Of a DNA stretch of 47,706 nucleotides, positions 9,968 to 18,015 are shown piece by piece (within the stretch, counting starts at the first letter, position 1; every line of letters starts with the position of its first letter). The translations under genes and the position numbers were made by a program. The notes beneath the pieces were generated by a model. It made no database searches. It was not told the DNA's origin and saw only the letters and a list, made by a program, of their open reading frames with translations. The DNA lies in contig JAFTNJ010000012.1 of NCBI GenBank assembly GCA_017451915.1, positions 1 through 47,706 of the forward strand, given 5' to 3'. Source of the DNA: Clostridia bacterium. Lineage in GTDB: Bacteria; Bacillota; Clostridia; Oscillospirales; CAG-272.

Positions 9968-10238
9968 GTGTCATCCTGAGCGGAGAAAACAGCCCGGGGG
10001 GCTGTTTTCGTAGTCGAACCCGACCCGAGGGAGGGCAGCATGCGTAGCATGACGGGATCTTGTAACGAGTTTTGCTATCCCCGCTTTTCTAAGGATGTAA
10101 GTTTACGGTGGAAAGCTATTGGAATCCCTTCGTAGATCCCGCATCGTGGCAAGCCACTCGCGCTTTTGCTCATTTCTGCGCTCTGCGCATCCAATCGCAA
10201 AAGTTCGGCGCGCGCTCCGCGCTTGCTCAGGATGACAC
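9968..10238. mobile_element. MITE-like element with perfect 14-bp terminal inverted repeats
   Basis: GTGTCATCCTGAGC at 9968-9981 is repeated in exact inverted form, GCTCAGGATGACAC, at 10225-10238, bounding a 271-bp non-coding element. The interior contains a strong GC hairpin (AACAGCCC-gggg-GGCTGTT near 9989-10007). No transposase is encoded. This is the usual look of a non-autonomous element or of the TCATCCTGAGCG-type repeats seen in many Clostridia; the mobilising enzyme is unknown. Confidence 0.6.
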
Positions 10239-10271
10239 ATAGAATTCACGTAAAGCTTTAGAATGAACAAG

Positions 10272-10319
10272 GTAGGGGCGAACTGCGTTCACCCGCGGGA
10301 GACCACAGGTCTCCCCTAC
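10272..10319. repeat. GTAGGGG palindromic repeat, copy 1
   Basis: A 48-bp unit bounded by GTAGGGG and its inverse CCCCTAC, with an inner palindrome GGGAGACC-aca-GGTCTCCC. Related copies lie at 42531-42557 and 43958-44005. Non-coding. Confidence 0.65.
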
Positions 10320-10357
10320 GCATGAAACCAATTTTTTGATTTTAGATAAAAGAAATG

Positions 10358-10387
10358 CCGCGCCCCTCCGATTTTGGAGGGGCGCGG
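10358..10387 (-). terminator. Terminator-like hairpin downstream of the aldolase gene
   Basis: A perfect 12-bp GC-rich stem (CCGCGCCCCTCC / GGAGGGGCGCGG, loop GATTTT), 20 bases past the aldolase stop. The minus-strand tail CATTTCTTTTATC is only partly U-rich. Confidence 0.7.
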
Positions 10388-10407
10388 TTTATACGTTGAT
10401 GTATTTT

Positions 10408-11004
10408 TTATTTTCCGATGGTCTCCCAGATCTTCTTGCAGTTGGCAACGATGTCGCCCTTCATCATGAAGCTTCCGCCAACGGCCGCGATCTTATCAAA
10501 CGCCAGGAACTCGTTGATGTTGTTCAGATCTACGCCGCCCGTGGGCAGGAAACGAACCTGAGGGAAGGGGCCCGAAAGAGCCTTGAGGGCACCGAGGCCT
10601 CCGTATACGTTTGCGGGGAAGAACTTGACGGTGGTGATGCCAAGCTCGATGGCCTGCATGATCTCGGTGGGGGTCACGCAACCGGGAAGGTAGGGAATGC
10701 CTGCCTCCTCGCAGACCTTCGCCACGTCAACCGAAAGGCCGGGGGAAACGATGAACTTCGCGCCTGCCTTAACGGCAGCCTTTGCCTGCTCGCCGTTGAT
10801 GACGGTGCCGGCACCAATGTTCATCTCGGGGAACTTCTTCACGCCCTCGCGGATGGCGTCAGCGGCGCAAGCGGTGCGGAAGGTGATCTCGGCTACGGGT
10901 ACGCCACCGTCGCAGAGAGCCTGCAGGGTGGGAATGGTATCCTCGAGGTTTTGAATGACCACTACGGGTACTACGGGACATTTTTCAAAATTGGGTTGAA
11001 CCAT
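10408..11004 (-). CDS. eda: Bifunctional KDPG/KHG aldolase
   Basis: A 198-residue class I aldolase that splits 2-keto-3-deoxy-6-phosphogluconate to pyruvate and glyceraldehyde-3-phosphate, and often also 4-hydroxy-2-ketoglutarate. It serves the Entner-Doudoroff or uronate pathways. Family blocks include PVVVIQNLEDTIPTLQALCDGGVPVAEITFRT, the catalytic Glu/Arg region, IGAGTVINGEQAKAAVKAGAKFIVSPGL, and the Schiff-base lysine in GITTVKFFPAN near residue 130. The ATG at 11004 has AAGGAGA 8 bases ahead and a strong promoter upstream; the longer frame would run into the promoter. It is monocistronic, with no kdgK or uxa genes nearby, so the pathway it serves here is not clear. Confidence 0.93.
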   Translation of the reverse strand: MVQPNFEKCPVVPVVVIQNLEDTIPTLQALCDGGVPVAEITFRTACAADAIREGVKKFPEMNIGAGTVINGEQAKAAVKAGAKFIVSPGLSVDVAKVCEEAGIPYLPGCVTPTEIMQAIELGITTVKFFPANVYGGLGALKALSGPFPQVRFLPTGGVDLNNINEFLAFDKIAAVGGSFMMKGDIVANCKKIWETIGK

Positions 11005-11077
11005 GATGAAATCTCCTTTTTGATCAAAATTGAAGCGGTGCGAACAACGCGTGGCTATCGCATCTTTTATCCTCTTC

Positions 11078-11106
11078 ATTCTATCACACAACGGGGAAAT
11101 TGTCAA
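11078..11106 (-). promoter_or_regulatory. Promoter of the KDPG aldolase gene
   Basis: Minus-strand TTGACA (11101-11106), 17-base spacer, TGA-TAGAAT (-10 at 11078-11083, with an upstream TG). Strong sigma-A match, about 75 bases before the start. Confidence 0.8.
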
Positions 11107-11184
11107 GAACGATGATAAAAAAACTCTTTTTTTCGCATTCAGAAAAGATTTCTCCAAAAAAAAGAAAAAAAATAAAAAAAACTA

Positions 11185-11213
11185 TTGCAATTTCCATTGG
11201 AATGTGGTACAAT
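11185..11213 (+). promoter_or_regulatory. Promoter of secG
   Basis: TTGCAA (11185-11190), 17-base spacer, TACAAT (11208-11213). It is divergent from the aldolase promoter. Confidence 0.75.
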
Positions 11214-11291
11214 GTAGTGTATTATGAAAGCGTATGTCCGGAGGATGGAATGACTCCGACAGAAAAAGCTTTATTTTTTTCGGAGGTTATT

Positions 11292-11564
11292 ATGGCTCAA
11301 CTTCTTGCATCCGCCACCCTGGTTTGGCAGTACGTGCTTGGTTCGATTTTGATTTTGCTTGCGATTGCTCTGGTTCTTCTGGTTTTGAAGCAGTCCGGCA
11401 AGGAAAAGGGACTTTCCGGTACCATTGCCGGAGGTGCTGACACCTTCTTTAGCAAAAATCAAAGCAAAACGACCGATAAGCTGCTTTCCAAGCTGACCAT
11501 CATCGGTTCCATTGTCTTCGTTGTTATCACCGTTGCTCTGGTGATCATCGTTTCGATGGGTTAA
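11292..11564 (+). CDS. secG: Preprotein translocase subunit SecG
   Basis: A 90-residue inner-membrane protein with two hydrophobic helices (about 8-30 and 66-88). Between them is the SecG-type loop LKQSGKEKGLSGTIAGGADTFFSKNQSKTTDKLLSKLT, which matches the conserved K-GL-G-GG-F family pattern. It is the accessory subunit of the SecYEG protein export channel. GGAGG lies 5 bases before this ATG; the long upstream extension of the frame is part of the leader and is not translated. It is a single gene with its own promoter and terminator. Confidence 0.93.
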   Translation: MAQLLASATLVWQYVLGSILILLAIALVLLVLKQSGKEKGLSGTIAGGADTFFSKNQSKTTDKLLSKLTIIGSIVFVVITVALVIIVSMG

Positions 11565-11581
11565 TTGAAGCGCACGAGAAA

Positions 11582-11612
11582 AACACCGCAAGGATTTGCG
11601 GTGTTTTTTCTT
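11582..11612. terminator. Bidirectional terminator
   Basis: Stem AACACCGCAA (11582-11591) / TTGCGGTGTT (11596-11605), followed by TTTTCTTTT and preceded by an A-run. It serves secG on the plus strand and the HD-domain gene on the minus strand. Confidence 0.9.
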
Positions 11613-12197
11613 TTATTCTTTTTGTTGCGCATCCTTTTTGGCATCCTCCAGCTTTTGGAGGGAGTCGGCCAGGAGCTCTCGGCGCAAAGCACGGGTCCAT
11701 TCTGACCAGGCCGCGCTCTCGTTGCCGTACACCAGGTTTTCTTCGTATTCCAATGGGATCCAAGTGGAAAGCGGGGCCTCGTTGTGCGAGAGGACGGCCT
11801 CCATATTATCCAATGCTTTAAAGAGCTTGGCCTCGGGGGTGCGTAGGGCCTCCATTTCCTCAAAGAGCGGGGCGAGCTCGGCCGCCGTGGAGGCGGGTAG
11901 CATTCCCAACAGCTCGGCAATCGCATGGCGCTCCTTTTCTTCGTCGGCGTCGGTCTTGTAGAACGAGGGAACGTCCCCGGTCAAGGCCTCGCCAAAATCG
12001 TGGATCAAGCACATACGGAGCACCTTGTTGATGTCCAGCGCGGGGTATTCGTCGGCGCAGAGCAGAGCCATAAGACAAAGACGCCAGGAGTGCTCGGCCA
12101 CGCTTTCGTGGCGTCCCGCAGAGGACCAGGAGTGGCGGGTACGGTTTTTCAGAGCTTCCACGGTGCTCAAAAATCGAATATAGGTGCGGGGATCCAT
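11613..12197 (-). CDS. HD-domain nucleotidase (YfbR/HDDC2-like)
   Basis: A 194-residue HD-superfamily phosphohydrolase. Metal ligands are visible as the H in SVAEHSWRL and the HD doublet in MCLIHDFGEALTGDVPS. The pattern N/H-S-W-S-x-AGRHESVAEHSWR is typical of the YfbR/HDDC2 group, which dephosphorylates deoxyribonucleoside 5'-monophosphates, so a role in nucleotide-pool clean-up is likely but not proven. The ATG at 12197 has AAGGAGA 5 bases ahead. It lies 96 bases downstream of the rRNA methyltransferase gene on the same strand. Confidence 0.85.
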   Translation of the reverse strand: MDPRTYIRFLSTVEALKNRTRHSWSSAGRHESVAEHSWRLCLMALLCADEYPALDINKVLRMCLIHDFGEALTGDVPSFYKTDADEEKERHAIAELLGMLPASTAAELAPLFEEMEALRTPEAKLFKALDNMEAVLSHNEAPLSTWIPLEYEENLVYGNESAAWSEWTRALRRELLADSLQKLEDAKKDAQQKE

Positions 12198-12260
12198 AAG
12201 CTTCTCCTTTCTTGCAAACTTACCCACAAAAGCAATCATACAGTGGGTGAATTTAAGATT

Positions 12261-12290
12261 ATTTTAGAATAATATTAATTCTTTTTCCAA
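12261..12290 (-). promoter_or_regulatory. Possible promoter of the HD-domain gene
   Basis: Minus-strand TTGGAA (12285-12290), 18-base spacer, TAAAAT (12261-12266). Moderate match; read-through from the upstream methyltransferase gene is also possible. Confidence 0.4.
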
Positions 12291-12293
12291 AAA

Positions 12294-13523
12294 TCAGACG
12301 ATTTGGAAGATAAAGAATTTAAGATAATCGGTTTCCGGGACGTTCCAAAGAATGGGATGGTCGGGAGACTGCTGACGGGCCTCGATCTGGCGCAGTCCCA
12401 CGCCGGCGTCCTCAGCGGCGTTGTGAAGCATCTGCTTAAAGTAGGTCTCGGTCATAAAGTGAGAGCAGGAGCAGGTGGCAAGATAACCGCCGCGCGGGAG
12501 CAGCTTCATCGCCTTGAGGTTGATCTCCTTGTAGCCGCGAATGGCGTTCTTCAGGGTGTCCCGACTTTTGGTAAAGGCGGGGGGATCGAGAATGATAAAA
12601 TCGTAGTCCCTCTTTCCTTGGGCGGCCATCTCGGTGAGGAGCTCAAAAACATCGGCGCAAACAAAGTCCATGGTTCCGTCCAGAGCGTTGCGGGCGGCGT
12701 TCTTTTTGGCCATATCAATGGCGTCGGCGGAGATGTCCACCGAGGTTACGTGGGCGGCACCGCCGCGGGCTGCGTTGAGGCCAAAGGAGCCCGTGTGGGT
12801 AAAGCAATCCAGTACCCGACGTCCCTTTGCAATCTTGGCAATGGCATCGCGGTTGTATTTTTGATCCAGGAAGAAGCCCGTCTTTTGCCCATTGATATAG
12901 TCCACCTCGTAAACAATGCCGTTTTCGGTGATCTCGGTCAGGCCGTCGGTGTTGGTCAGGAGCCCATCCCCTTGCCAAAATCCTTTGTACTGCTCCATGC
13001 CCTCCAGGGCGCGAATGGCAACGTCGTTGCGCTCGTAGAGGACGTCGATCTTGGCCCCGAATTCCTCACGGAGTAAACGGAGCAGGCAGGTGTAGAGCTT
13101 GTCCTTGATGCACTCAATGCCAAGGGAAAGCACCTGGGTGACGATGACCGACCCAAAGCGATCCACGGTGAATCCCGGGAAAGCATCGGCTTCGCCGAAG
13201 ATCAGGCGACAGCAGGAGAAATCGGCCTCTCCCATCACGGTGCGGCGGTAGTCGAGAGCCCAGCGGAGCTTGCGCTCCCAAAAGGCGTTGTCAAAGCGGT
13301 CGTTGGCATTTTTGGAGACCACGCGGACGCGGATCTTGGAGTGATCGTTATAGAAGCCGGTGCCCAGATATTTTCCTTTTTGCGAGCGGACGTCCACAAG
13401 GGAGCCGTTCTCGGGCGTGCCGTCAAGGGCTGTGATCTCATCGGCGTAGACCCAGACGTGGCCTCCCGTGAGCATTTTTTCGCCCTTGGACGTGATAGTA
13501 ACGGTGGGATAGGTTCTTGGCAT
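12294..13523 (-). CDS. RlmI-type class I SAM-dependent rRNA methyltransferase
   Basis: A 409-residue enzyme with an N-terminal PUA RNA-binding domain (TITSKGEKMLTGGHVWVYADEI at the start), a central RlmI-like region, and a Rossmann methyltransferase domain. Motif I is RRVLDCFTHTGSFGLNAARGGA near residue 225. The catalytic motif LDPPAFTKS near residue 300 is typical of RlmI/RlmL-type enzymes that methylate a large-subunit rRNA base. RlmI makes m5C1962 of 23S rRNA in E. coli; the exact target here is inferred. The ATG at 13523 has AAAGGAA upstream and a good promoter beyond it. Confidence 0.9.
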   Translation of the reverse strand: MPRTYPTVTITSKGEKMLTGGHVWVYADEITALDGTPENGSLVDVRSQKGKYLGTGFYNDHSKIRVRVVSKNANDRFDNAFWERKLRWALDYRRTVMGEADFSCCRLIFGEADAFPGFTVDRFGSVIVTQVLSLGIECIKDKLYTCLLRLLREEFGAKIDVLYERNDVAIRALEGMEQYKGFWQGDGLLTNTDGLTEITENGIVYEVDYINGQKTGFFLDQKYNRDAIAKIAKGRRVLDCFTHTGSFGLNAARGGAAHVTSVDISADAIDMAKKNAARNALDGTMDFVCADVFELLTEMAAQGKRDYDFIILDPPAFTKSRDTLKNAIRGYKEINLKAMKLLPRGGYLATCSCSHFMTETYFKQMLHNAAEDAGVGLRQIEARQQSPDHPILWNVPETDYLKFFIFQIV

Positions 13524-13566
13524 AAAGCGTTCCTTTCCGGTAAATGATTTAAAATGTGTTACCCAC

Positions 13567-13595
13567 ATTATAGCATGAAACAAGGATTTTGTAAA
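13567..13595 (-). promoter_or_regulatory. Promoter of the RlmI-like gene
   Basis: Minus-strand TTTACA (13590-13595), 17-base spacer, TGC-TATAAT (-10 at 13567-13572, extended). About 45 bases before the start codon. Confidence 0.8.
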
Positions 13596-13615
13596 GAGGG
13601 AAGAGGACGAAAAAA

Positions 13616-13757
13616 AGGGGAGTGAGTCAAATGCCAAAATGCATTTGGTACTCACCCCCGTCGTTTTTGCTTTGCGGCAGGAAGCCGCAACACCCGCGCG
13701 TAAAAAAGCCTACCGTCGGCTTTTTTCAGGGGCTGCGTCATTGACGCAGCCCCTGAA
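13616..13757. terminator. Cluster of terminator hairpins after the polysaccharide operon
   Basis: Four hairpins are packed here. GGGGAGTGAGT... pairs with ...ACTCACCCCC (13618-13662). TGCGGC-aggaa-GCCGCA lies near 13674-13690. AAAAAAGCC (13702-13710) / GGCTTTTTT (13718-13726) is a bidirectional terminator. CAGGGGCTGCGTCA-TTGACGCAGCCCCTG (about 13728-13757) lies next to the stop of the last minus-strand gene. The AAAAAAGCC/GGCTTTTTT hairpin is the best terminator for the operon. Confidence 0.75.
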
Positions 13758-13762
13758 AGAAT

Positions 13763-14908
13763 TTATTTTAGCCCTAACGTACTGCACAAATGCTTTACAC
13801 TGTTGACCTTTTCTTGGGAGATCGAGGCACTTACTTTGATTTCTTGACGTGCGCGCTTTTTGTCCTTTTTGAAAACAAAATTGACCCAACGCTTCACTTG
13901 ATACAAGGGGATCAACATCTTATTCCGTTCCACCCCGGGATACAGACGCTTTAATTTTTCGTAGGGCAGGAATATCCGATGAAAAATATAGTTGGACTTT
14001 CCTTTATCATTCCCTTGGTTTAACGCAATGTTGTTCTCCATGGTTCCATAGATGCCTGCACCGATTACAAAATTCTCCATTTCAAGGGTCAAGCTCGTAT
14101 GAGTACCGCTTTCCAGCCATACGCTTACCAAATTTTTTGTTTGAAAATAGAACTCCGACAAGCCCACCTGCTCGCAAAGCTTTACAACCGTCGCCTCATC
14201 GTAACCCATTTTCGTATTTATCACCCACAGGTCAATAAAGGGGCGGATCCCGCAGCCGCCGTGAACAAAGTGCTCTGCCATATGCGTAAGATGGTAAAAC
14301 ACAAAAAATTCGTTGTTCATCAAATATTGATGGGATTTGTTTGCGGCTAAAATGCAATGTTCCCAAACCGTTGAAAGAATTTGGGAGTACCGATCCTCCG
14401 ACGTTAAATCAAAGTGAAGCTCCAGGTGTATTTTGCCTTTTGAAAACAAGGAGATATCGTGCAGCCCGCGTTCCTTAAACGTATAGCCGTATTTTTCTAC
14501 AAGCAACCGTACCGCTTTATCCAAATCCTGATTTCTGACAAGGATATCGATATCACAGCTGGTCCTCAACCAGGCTTCGGGATAATAGTTGCGAAGCACA
14601 GACCCCTTTAAGGGAATAAAATCGATCCCCTCGTTTTCAAAAATCTCGATCAGAGAATTCAGCTCATATTCTGTTTGTATATGTCTGTAGATGGCTAACG
14701 TCTGCATTTTTTTAAATTTTTGCAGCATCAAGCTACCGTCGGGGCAGGTGATTTGCTCCAATCCCTTCGATATAATATGAGACACGTCATGCTTTTGAGA
14801 AATACTCCACAGGTATTTTAAATCATCTTCAGACATTTCTTCAACCGCAATTTGCTTATCACAAATGATATTCGCAATGATGTCAAATACGATTGCCGGT
14901 TTTTCCAT
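13763..14908 (-). CDS. Nucleotidyltransferase-fold protein (NTP_transf_5-like) in polysaccharide operon
   Basis: A 381-residue protein with the signature IPLKGSVLRNYYPEAWLRTSCDIDILV near residues 97-122. This is the nucleotidyltransferase-fold pattern (D-x-D in DIDILV) of the uncharacterised NTP_transf_5 group. HLELHFDLTS and HMAEHFVHGGCGIRPFIDLWV are further conserved blocks of that group. Such genes recur in polysaccharide and natural-product clusters; the transferred group and acceptor are unknown. It is the last gene of the surface polysaccharide operon, 127 bases after tagD, and has a GAGGA ribosome site. It could modify the sugar or the glycerol-phosphate side group. Confidence 0.78.
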   Translation of the reverse strand: MEKPAIVFDIIANIICDKQIAVEEMSEDDLKYLWSISQKHDVSHIISKGLEQITCPDGSLMLQKFKKMQTLAIYRHIQTEYELNSLIEIFENEGIDFIPLKGSVLRNYYPEAWLRTSCDIDILVRNQDLDKAVRLLVEKYGYTFKERGLHDISLFSKGKIHLELHFDLTSEDRYSQILSTVWEHCILAANKSHQYLMNNEFFVFYHLTHMAEHFVHGGCGIRPFIDLWVINTKMGYDEATVVKLCEQVGLSEFYFQTKNLVSVWLESGTHTSLTLEMENFVIGAGIYGTMENNIALNQGNDKGKSNYIFHRIFLPYEKLKRLYPGVERNKMLIPLYQVKRWVNFVFKKDKKRARQEIKVSASISQEKVNSVKHLCSTLGLK

Positions 14909-15035
14909 ATAGGCAGTCCTCGTTATTCTTGTAATTTTAAACTGATTTTGCCTTATTCCTACCCGGTATCACATTTCAATATTTTTTAATGAAGCTGTCA
15001 AATGCAATATTGTCCTGCGAACCTTATGGAACAGC

Positions 15036-15443
15036 TTACTGCTTTTTTTGTCCGCTCATGATGTCCTGTTTGATTTGGGTGGTTGAAATTTCCGGTGTTC
15101 TTGACAAATAGACCACCTCGCAGCCTTCTTCGGCTAAATAATCAAACTTTCCTTTCCAGTCATCGCCAATCACGAAGGTATCAATATGATATTCATGTAT
15201 ATCGGTTCGTTTTTGTTCCCAGCAGGTTTCGGGAATCACCAAATCAACGTATCGAATGGACTCCAACAAGGCCTTTCTTTTTTCGTAAGAAAAATAGCAT
15301 TTCTTGTTTTTTTCATTCAAATTAAATTCATCCGTTGAAAGCACAACAATTAAGTAATCTCCCAACTCCTTGGCTCTTTTCAACAGATTTATATGGCCAT
15401 AATGTAATAAATCAAAAGTACCGTAAGTAATAATGCGTTTCAT
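15036..15443 (-). CDS. tagD: Glycerol-3-phosphate cytidylyltransferase
   Basis: A 135-residue enzyme with the cytidylyltransferase motif YGTFDLLHYGHINLLKRAKELGDYLIVVLSTD (HxGH nucleotide site) and the C-terminal RTPEISTTQIK (ISTT motif). It converts CTP and glycerol-3-phosphate to CDP-glycerol. It starts 1 base after the stop of the upstream CDP-glycerol transferase gene, so donor synthesis and use are co-expressed. Length is normal for TagD (about 130). GGAGA lies about 8 bases before the ATG. Confidence 0.93.
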   Translation of the reverse strand: MKRIITYGTFDLLHYGHINLLKRAKELGDYLIVVLSTDEFNLNEKNKKCYFSYEKRKALLESIRYVDLVIPETCWEQKRTDIHEYHIDTFVIGDDWKGKFDYLAEEGCEVVYLSRTPEISTTQIKQDIMSGQKKQ

Positions 15444-15444
15444 T

Positions 15445-16677
15445 TTATTTATCTCCTGCTTTATTTTTGAATACCGTTTGAAGGATATATTTTGCTACTC
15501 TTTCCGAGGAATTTTCATCATCCACATAACCAAAGTTCTTTATCAGGCTACGCACGCCCTCTGTGTACGTTTCCTCGCGGAACCCGTCGATCTGATCGAT
15601 TAAGGCTTTAAAATCGGTTGCGATTGGGAAAGGCAGCGTGGCAATGTCACAATAAAAACCGCGCTCCACATCCTTGTAGTGGTCAAGATCGGGGAAGTAC
15701 AAAAAGCATGGCTTATGAGTTAGCATATAGTCGAACATGGAGGAGCTCGCATCGGTAATCAAAACGTCGGTGCAGGCCAAATATTCCGCCATATCGTCAT
15801 GCAAATTGCCGTTGATGATGCGACCGTGATACTGCTTGGATAACGATTCCCAATCCACCATGCTCTCTACGTGATAATGGAATCGGCAAACCAGAACCCA
15901 CTCGCCGCCAAACTTTGCGGACAACGTGCGAAACAGCTGTTCAAAATCCATTTCTTTTAATTGATTTAATCCGCTTCGGTGAATATTCTTTCCCTCCACG
16001 TCTTTGCCGTCATTTCGGAAGGTTGGTGCATACAAAATCACTTTTTTATCCACCGGCAAATCCAGTGCTTCCTTGATGGCGTTTGTGGGAACCGATTTGC
16101 TGCAAAGGAGATCGTTTCTCGGTGTTCCCAACAGCTTCATCGGAACCTTTTCAAAACAAAGCTTATGCATGATATCCAGCGTAAACTGGTTGCCTAACAC
16201 CATCGTTGTATTGGGACATGAAAAATCAACAACGGTATTGCCGATTTGATCTCTTCCCATTCTCTTCAAAGGCGTTCCATGCCAGGTCGTAAAAACATAC
16301 TGCCCGTGCTTCTTTTTTAAAAAGGAGACCAAAGAAAAGATCATTTTGTCAAATTTATATTTTCCGGCCTGCGAAAATTCCTTCTGGCCGTAAACATTAT
16401 CGACAATCACATGGGCCATGCCTCTATAAAGCAAATTGTCAAGGCCCTTGTTTCGTTTGCATACAACATACGGTGGGGGCGCCGACATCCACTTATCGTC
16501 TAACAACCATACAATTTTGATGTCATCGCACAGCTCATGGATCTTTTGGGAGATATATTTGGGACTGTCGGAATAATGACCGTGAAAGGAAGTAAACACA
16601 AAAACGTTCTTGCGAACGGGAATCATTTTTTGCACGGTCAATGATAAAATTTGCTTTGCGTAAGACAAAAGTTTCAT
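15445..16677 (-). CDS. CDP-glycerol glycerophosphotransferase (TagB/TagF-type)
   Basis: A 410-residue membrane-associated transferase that adds glycerol-phosphate from CDP-glycerol to a lipid-linked glycan. Visible family marks: VFVFTSFHGHYSDSPKYI near the start, TTWHGTPLKRMGRD (catalytic-type His), and the CDP-glycerol phosphate-binding block DVLITDASSSMFDYMLTHKPCFLYFPDLDHY near residues 310-340. It is shorter than processive TagF polymerases, which suggests single additions (TagB-like priming or capsule decoration). The ATG at 16677 has AGAGGAC ahead. It is directly upstream of tagD and downstream of the flippase gene. Confidence 0.9.
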   Translation of the reverse strand: MKLLSYAKQILSLTVQKMIPVRKNVFVFTSFHGHYSDSPKYISQKIHELCDDIKIVWLLDDKWMSAPPPYVVCKRNKGLDNLLYRGMAHVIVDNVYGQKEFSQAGKYKFDKMIFSLVSFLKKKHGQYVFTTWHGTPLKRMGRDQIGNTVVDFSCPNTTMVLGNQFTLDIMHKLCFEKVPMKLLGTPRNDLLCSKSVPTNAIKEALDLPVDKKVILYAPTFRNDGKDVEGKNIHRSGLNQLKEMDFEQLFRTLSAKFGGEWVLVCRFHYHVESMVDWESLSKQYHGRIINGNLHDDMAEYLACTDVLITDASSSMFDYMLTHKPCFLYFPDLDHYKDVERGFYCDIATLPFPIATDFKALIDQIDGFREETYTEGVRSLIKNFGYVDDENSSERVAKYILQTVFKNKAGDK

Positions 16678-16773
16678 AATGTCCTCTCTGCGTTCAAAAT
16701 AAAATGGGGAATGGCTTGGGGGCAATGATATATCCATTCATAATTGCCGTTCTTGAGCTGCTTTGCGCTCTGG

Positions 16774-18015
16774 TTAAACAAACATTTTTTTGTAATGAAC
16801 GACCATTCCTCCGCGTACAAGTAAAAGCACAAGCTCCGTAAAGCAGCGCAGTATTGCCAAATTGATGATATTGAATTCTCCAAGGATCAGCAACAACACG
16901 ATGCCCAAAACCTGCGTTATCGCAGCAATGATCGTTGACGTTGTTGTTTCCTTTACTTTACCAACCGCTCCCAGCGACGGCCAGCCCAATACCTGTGCCG
17001 GGAAGCTGAAGAAGAGGATCGGTATCATATATCGGAACAGTACAAATCCATCTACGTATTTTTCTCCGCCAATAATGCCGAGTACCAGATCCGCTTCTAC
17101 ATAGCAAATCAAGCAACCGACAATTACGATGGGCATGAATATAAGAAGGACTTTTTTGATAAAATTCAAGGATTTTGCTTTGATCATGTGCGGATATACG
17201 CTGTTGCAGATGGGGGCGTATAAGCCCTGGATTGCCGCAACGATATTCAAGCACAGGCTCCATAGAGCTACCTGGGTCAGATCCGTAATATAAATTCCGA
17301 TCAAAACCGTGTTCAATGCGGAAAAAGCGGTGGTAGCGATGTTCGACAGGAAATAAGAAAACGAATCCTTGATCATCATCAATGCTTTTTTAATACTGAA
17401 AATTCGAATTTGGATGTCCAATTTCCGAATAATCAGGAAAGAGATAACAACCGCTACGATGGAACTGAAAATATCCAGGATCGGAATAAGGAGGATCTGC
17501 GCATCGTTCTTAACAAAAATGAACGTAAAAATGGTGGAGAGGCCCTTCATAACAACAAACGTGATGGTTATGAAATGCATTTTTTCGATACCGCGGAAAA
17601 GGAAGTCTGCTAAAAAGGAGGCAATAACTACCCCTACAAAGCTGCATACCGTATACAGAATATTCAGCTTTAATATGTCAATATAAACACACATTACAAG
17701 CAGTACAACACCCGCGGTGACGCTTAAAAACATCTTTGCCAAAAAGGTGTGGCCTACGATGCTGCCAATCTCTTTTTTGTCTTCGTTTGCTTTGACAATA
17801 TCCTTTACCGATGATAAAATAAATCCAAAGTCGATGATCATTTGCATATAAGACATGCAGGATTTGACATAGGATACCACGGCGTAGGATTCTTCGGAGA
17901 GGACTCTTGTCAAATATGGCAGTGTCAGCAAGGGGAAAATTAATTTTGCAAAGGTCATCAGGTAAAGCATAACGGTATTACCGACGACTTTTGTTTTCAA
18001 AAATCCTATTTTCAT
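16774..18015 (-). CDS. Wzx-type polysaccharide flippase
   Basis: A 413-residue membrane protein with about twelve helices, opening GNTVMLYLMTFAKLIFPLLTLPYLTRVLSEESYAVVSYVKS, which is the standard start of O-antigen/capsule flippases of the MOP superfamily. It would move undecaprenyl-linked repeat units across the membrane. Its start overlaps the GT32 stop by four bases (ATGA), indicating translational coupling. Together with the Wzy-like polymerase it defines a Wzx/Wzy-dependent pathway. Confidence 0.92.
   Translation of the reverse strand: MKIGFLKTKVVGNTVMLYLMTFAKLIFPLLTLPYLTRVLSEESYAVVSYVKSCMSYMQMIIDFGFILSSVKDIVKANEDKKEIGSIVGHTFLAKMFLSVTAGVVLLVMCVYIDILKLNILYTVCSFVGVVIASFLADFLFRGIEKMHFITITFVVMKGLSTIFTFIFVKNDAQILLIPILDIFSSIVAVVISFLIIRKLDIQIRIFSIKKALMMIKDSFSYFLSNIATTAFSALNTVLIGIYITDLTQVALWSLCLNIVAAIQGLYAPICNSVYPHMIKAKSLNFIKKVLLIFMPIVIVGCLICYVEADLVLGIIGGEKYVDGFVLFRYMIPILFFSFPAQVLGWPSLGAVGKVKETTTSTIIAAITQVLGIVLLLILGEFNIINLAILRCFTELVLLLVRGGMVVHYKKMFV

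Noticed and set aside
11100-11291. Longer N-terminus for SecG
   Set aside because: The extension covers the promoter and leader; the ATG at 11292 follows GGAGG and gives the normal SecG length.
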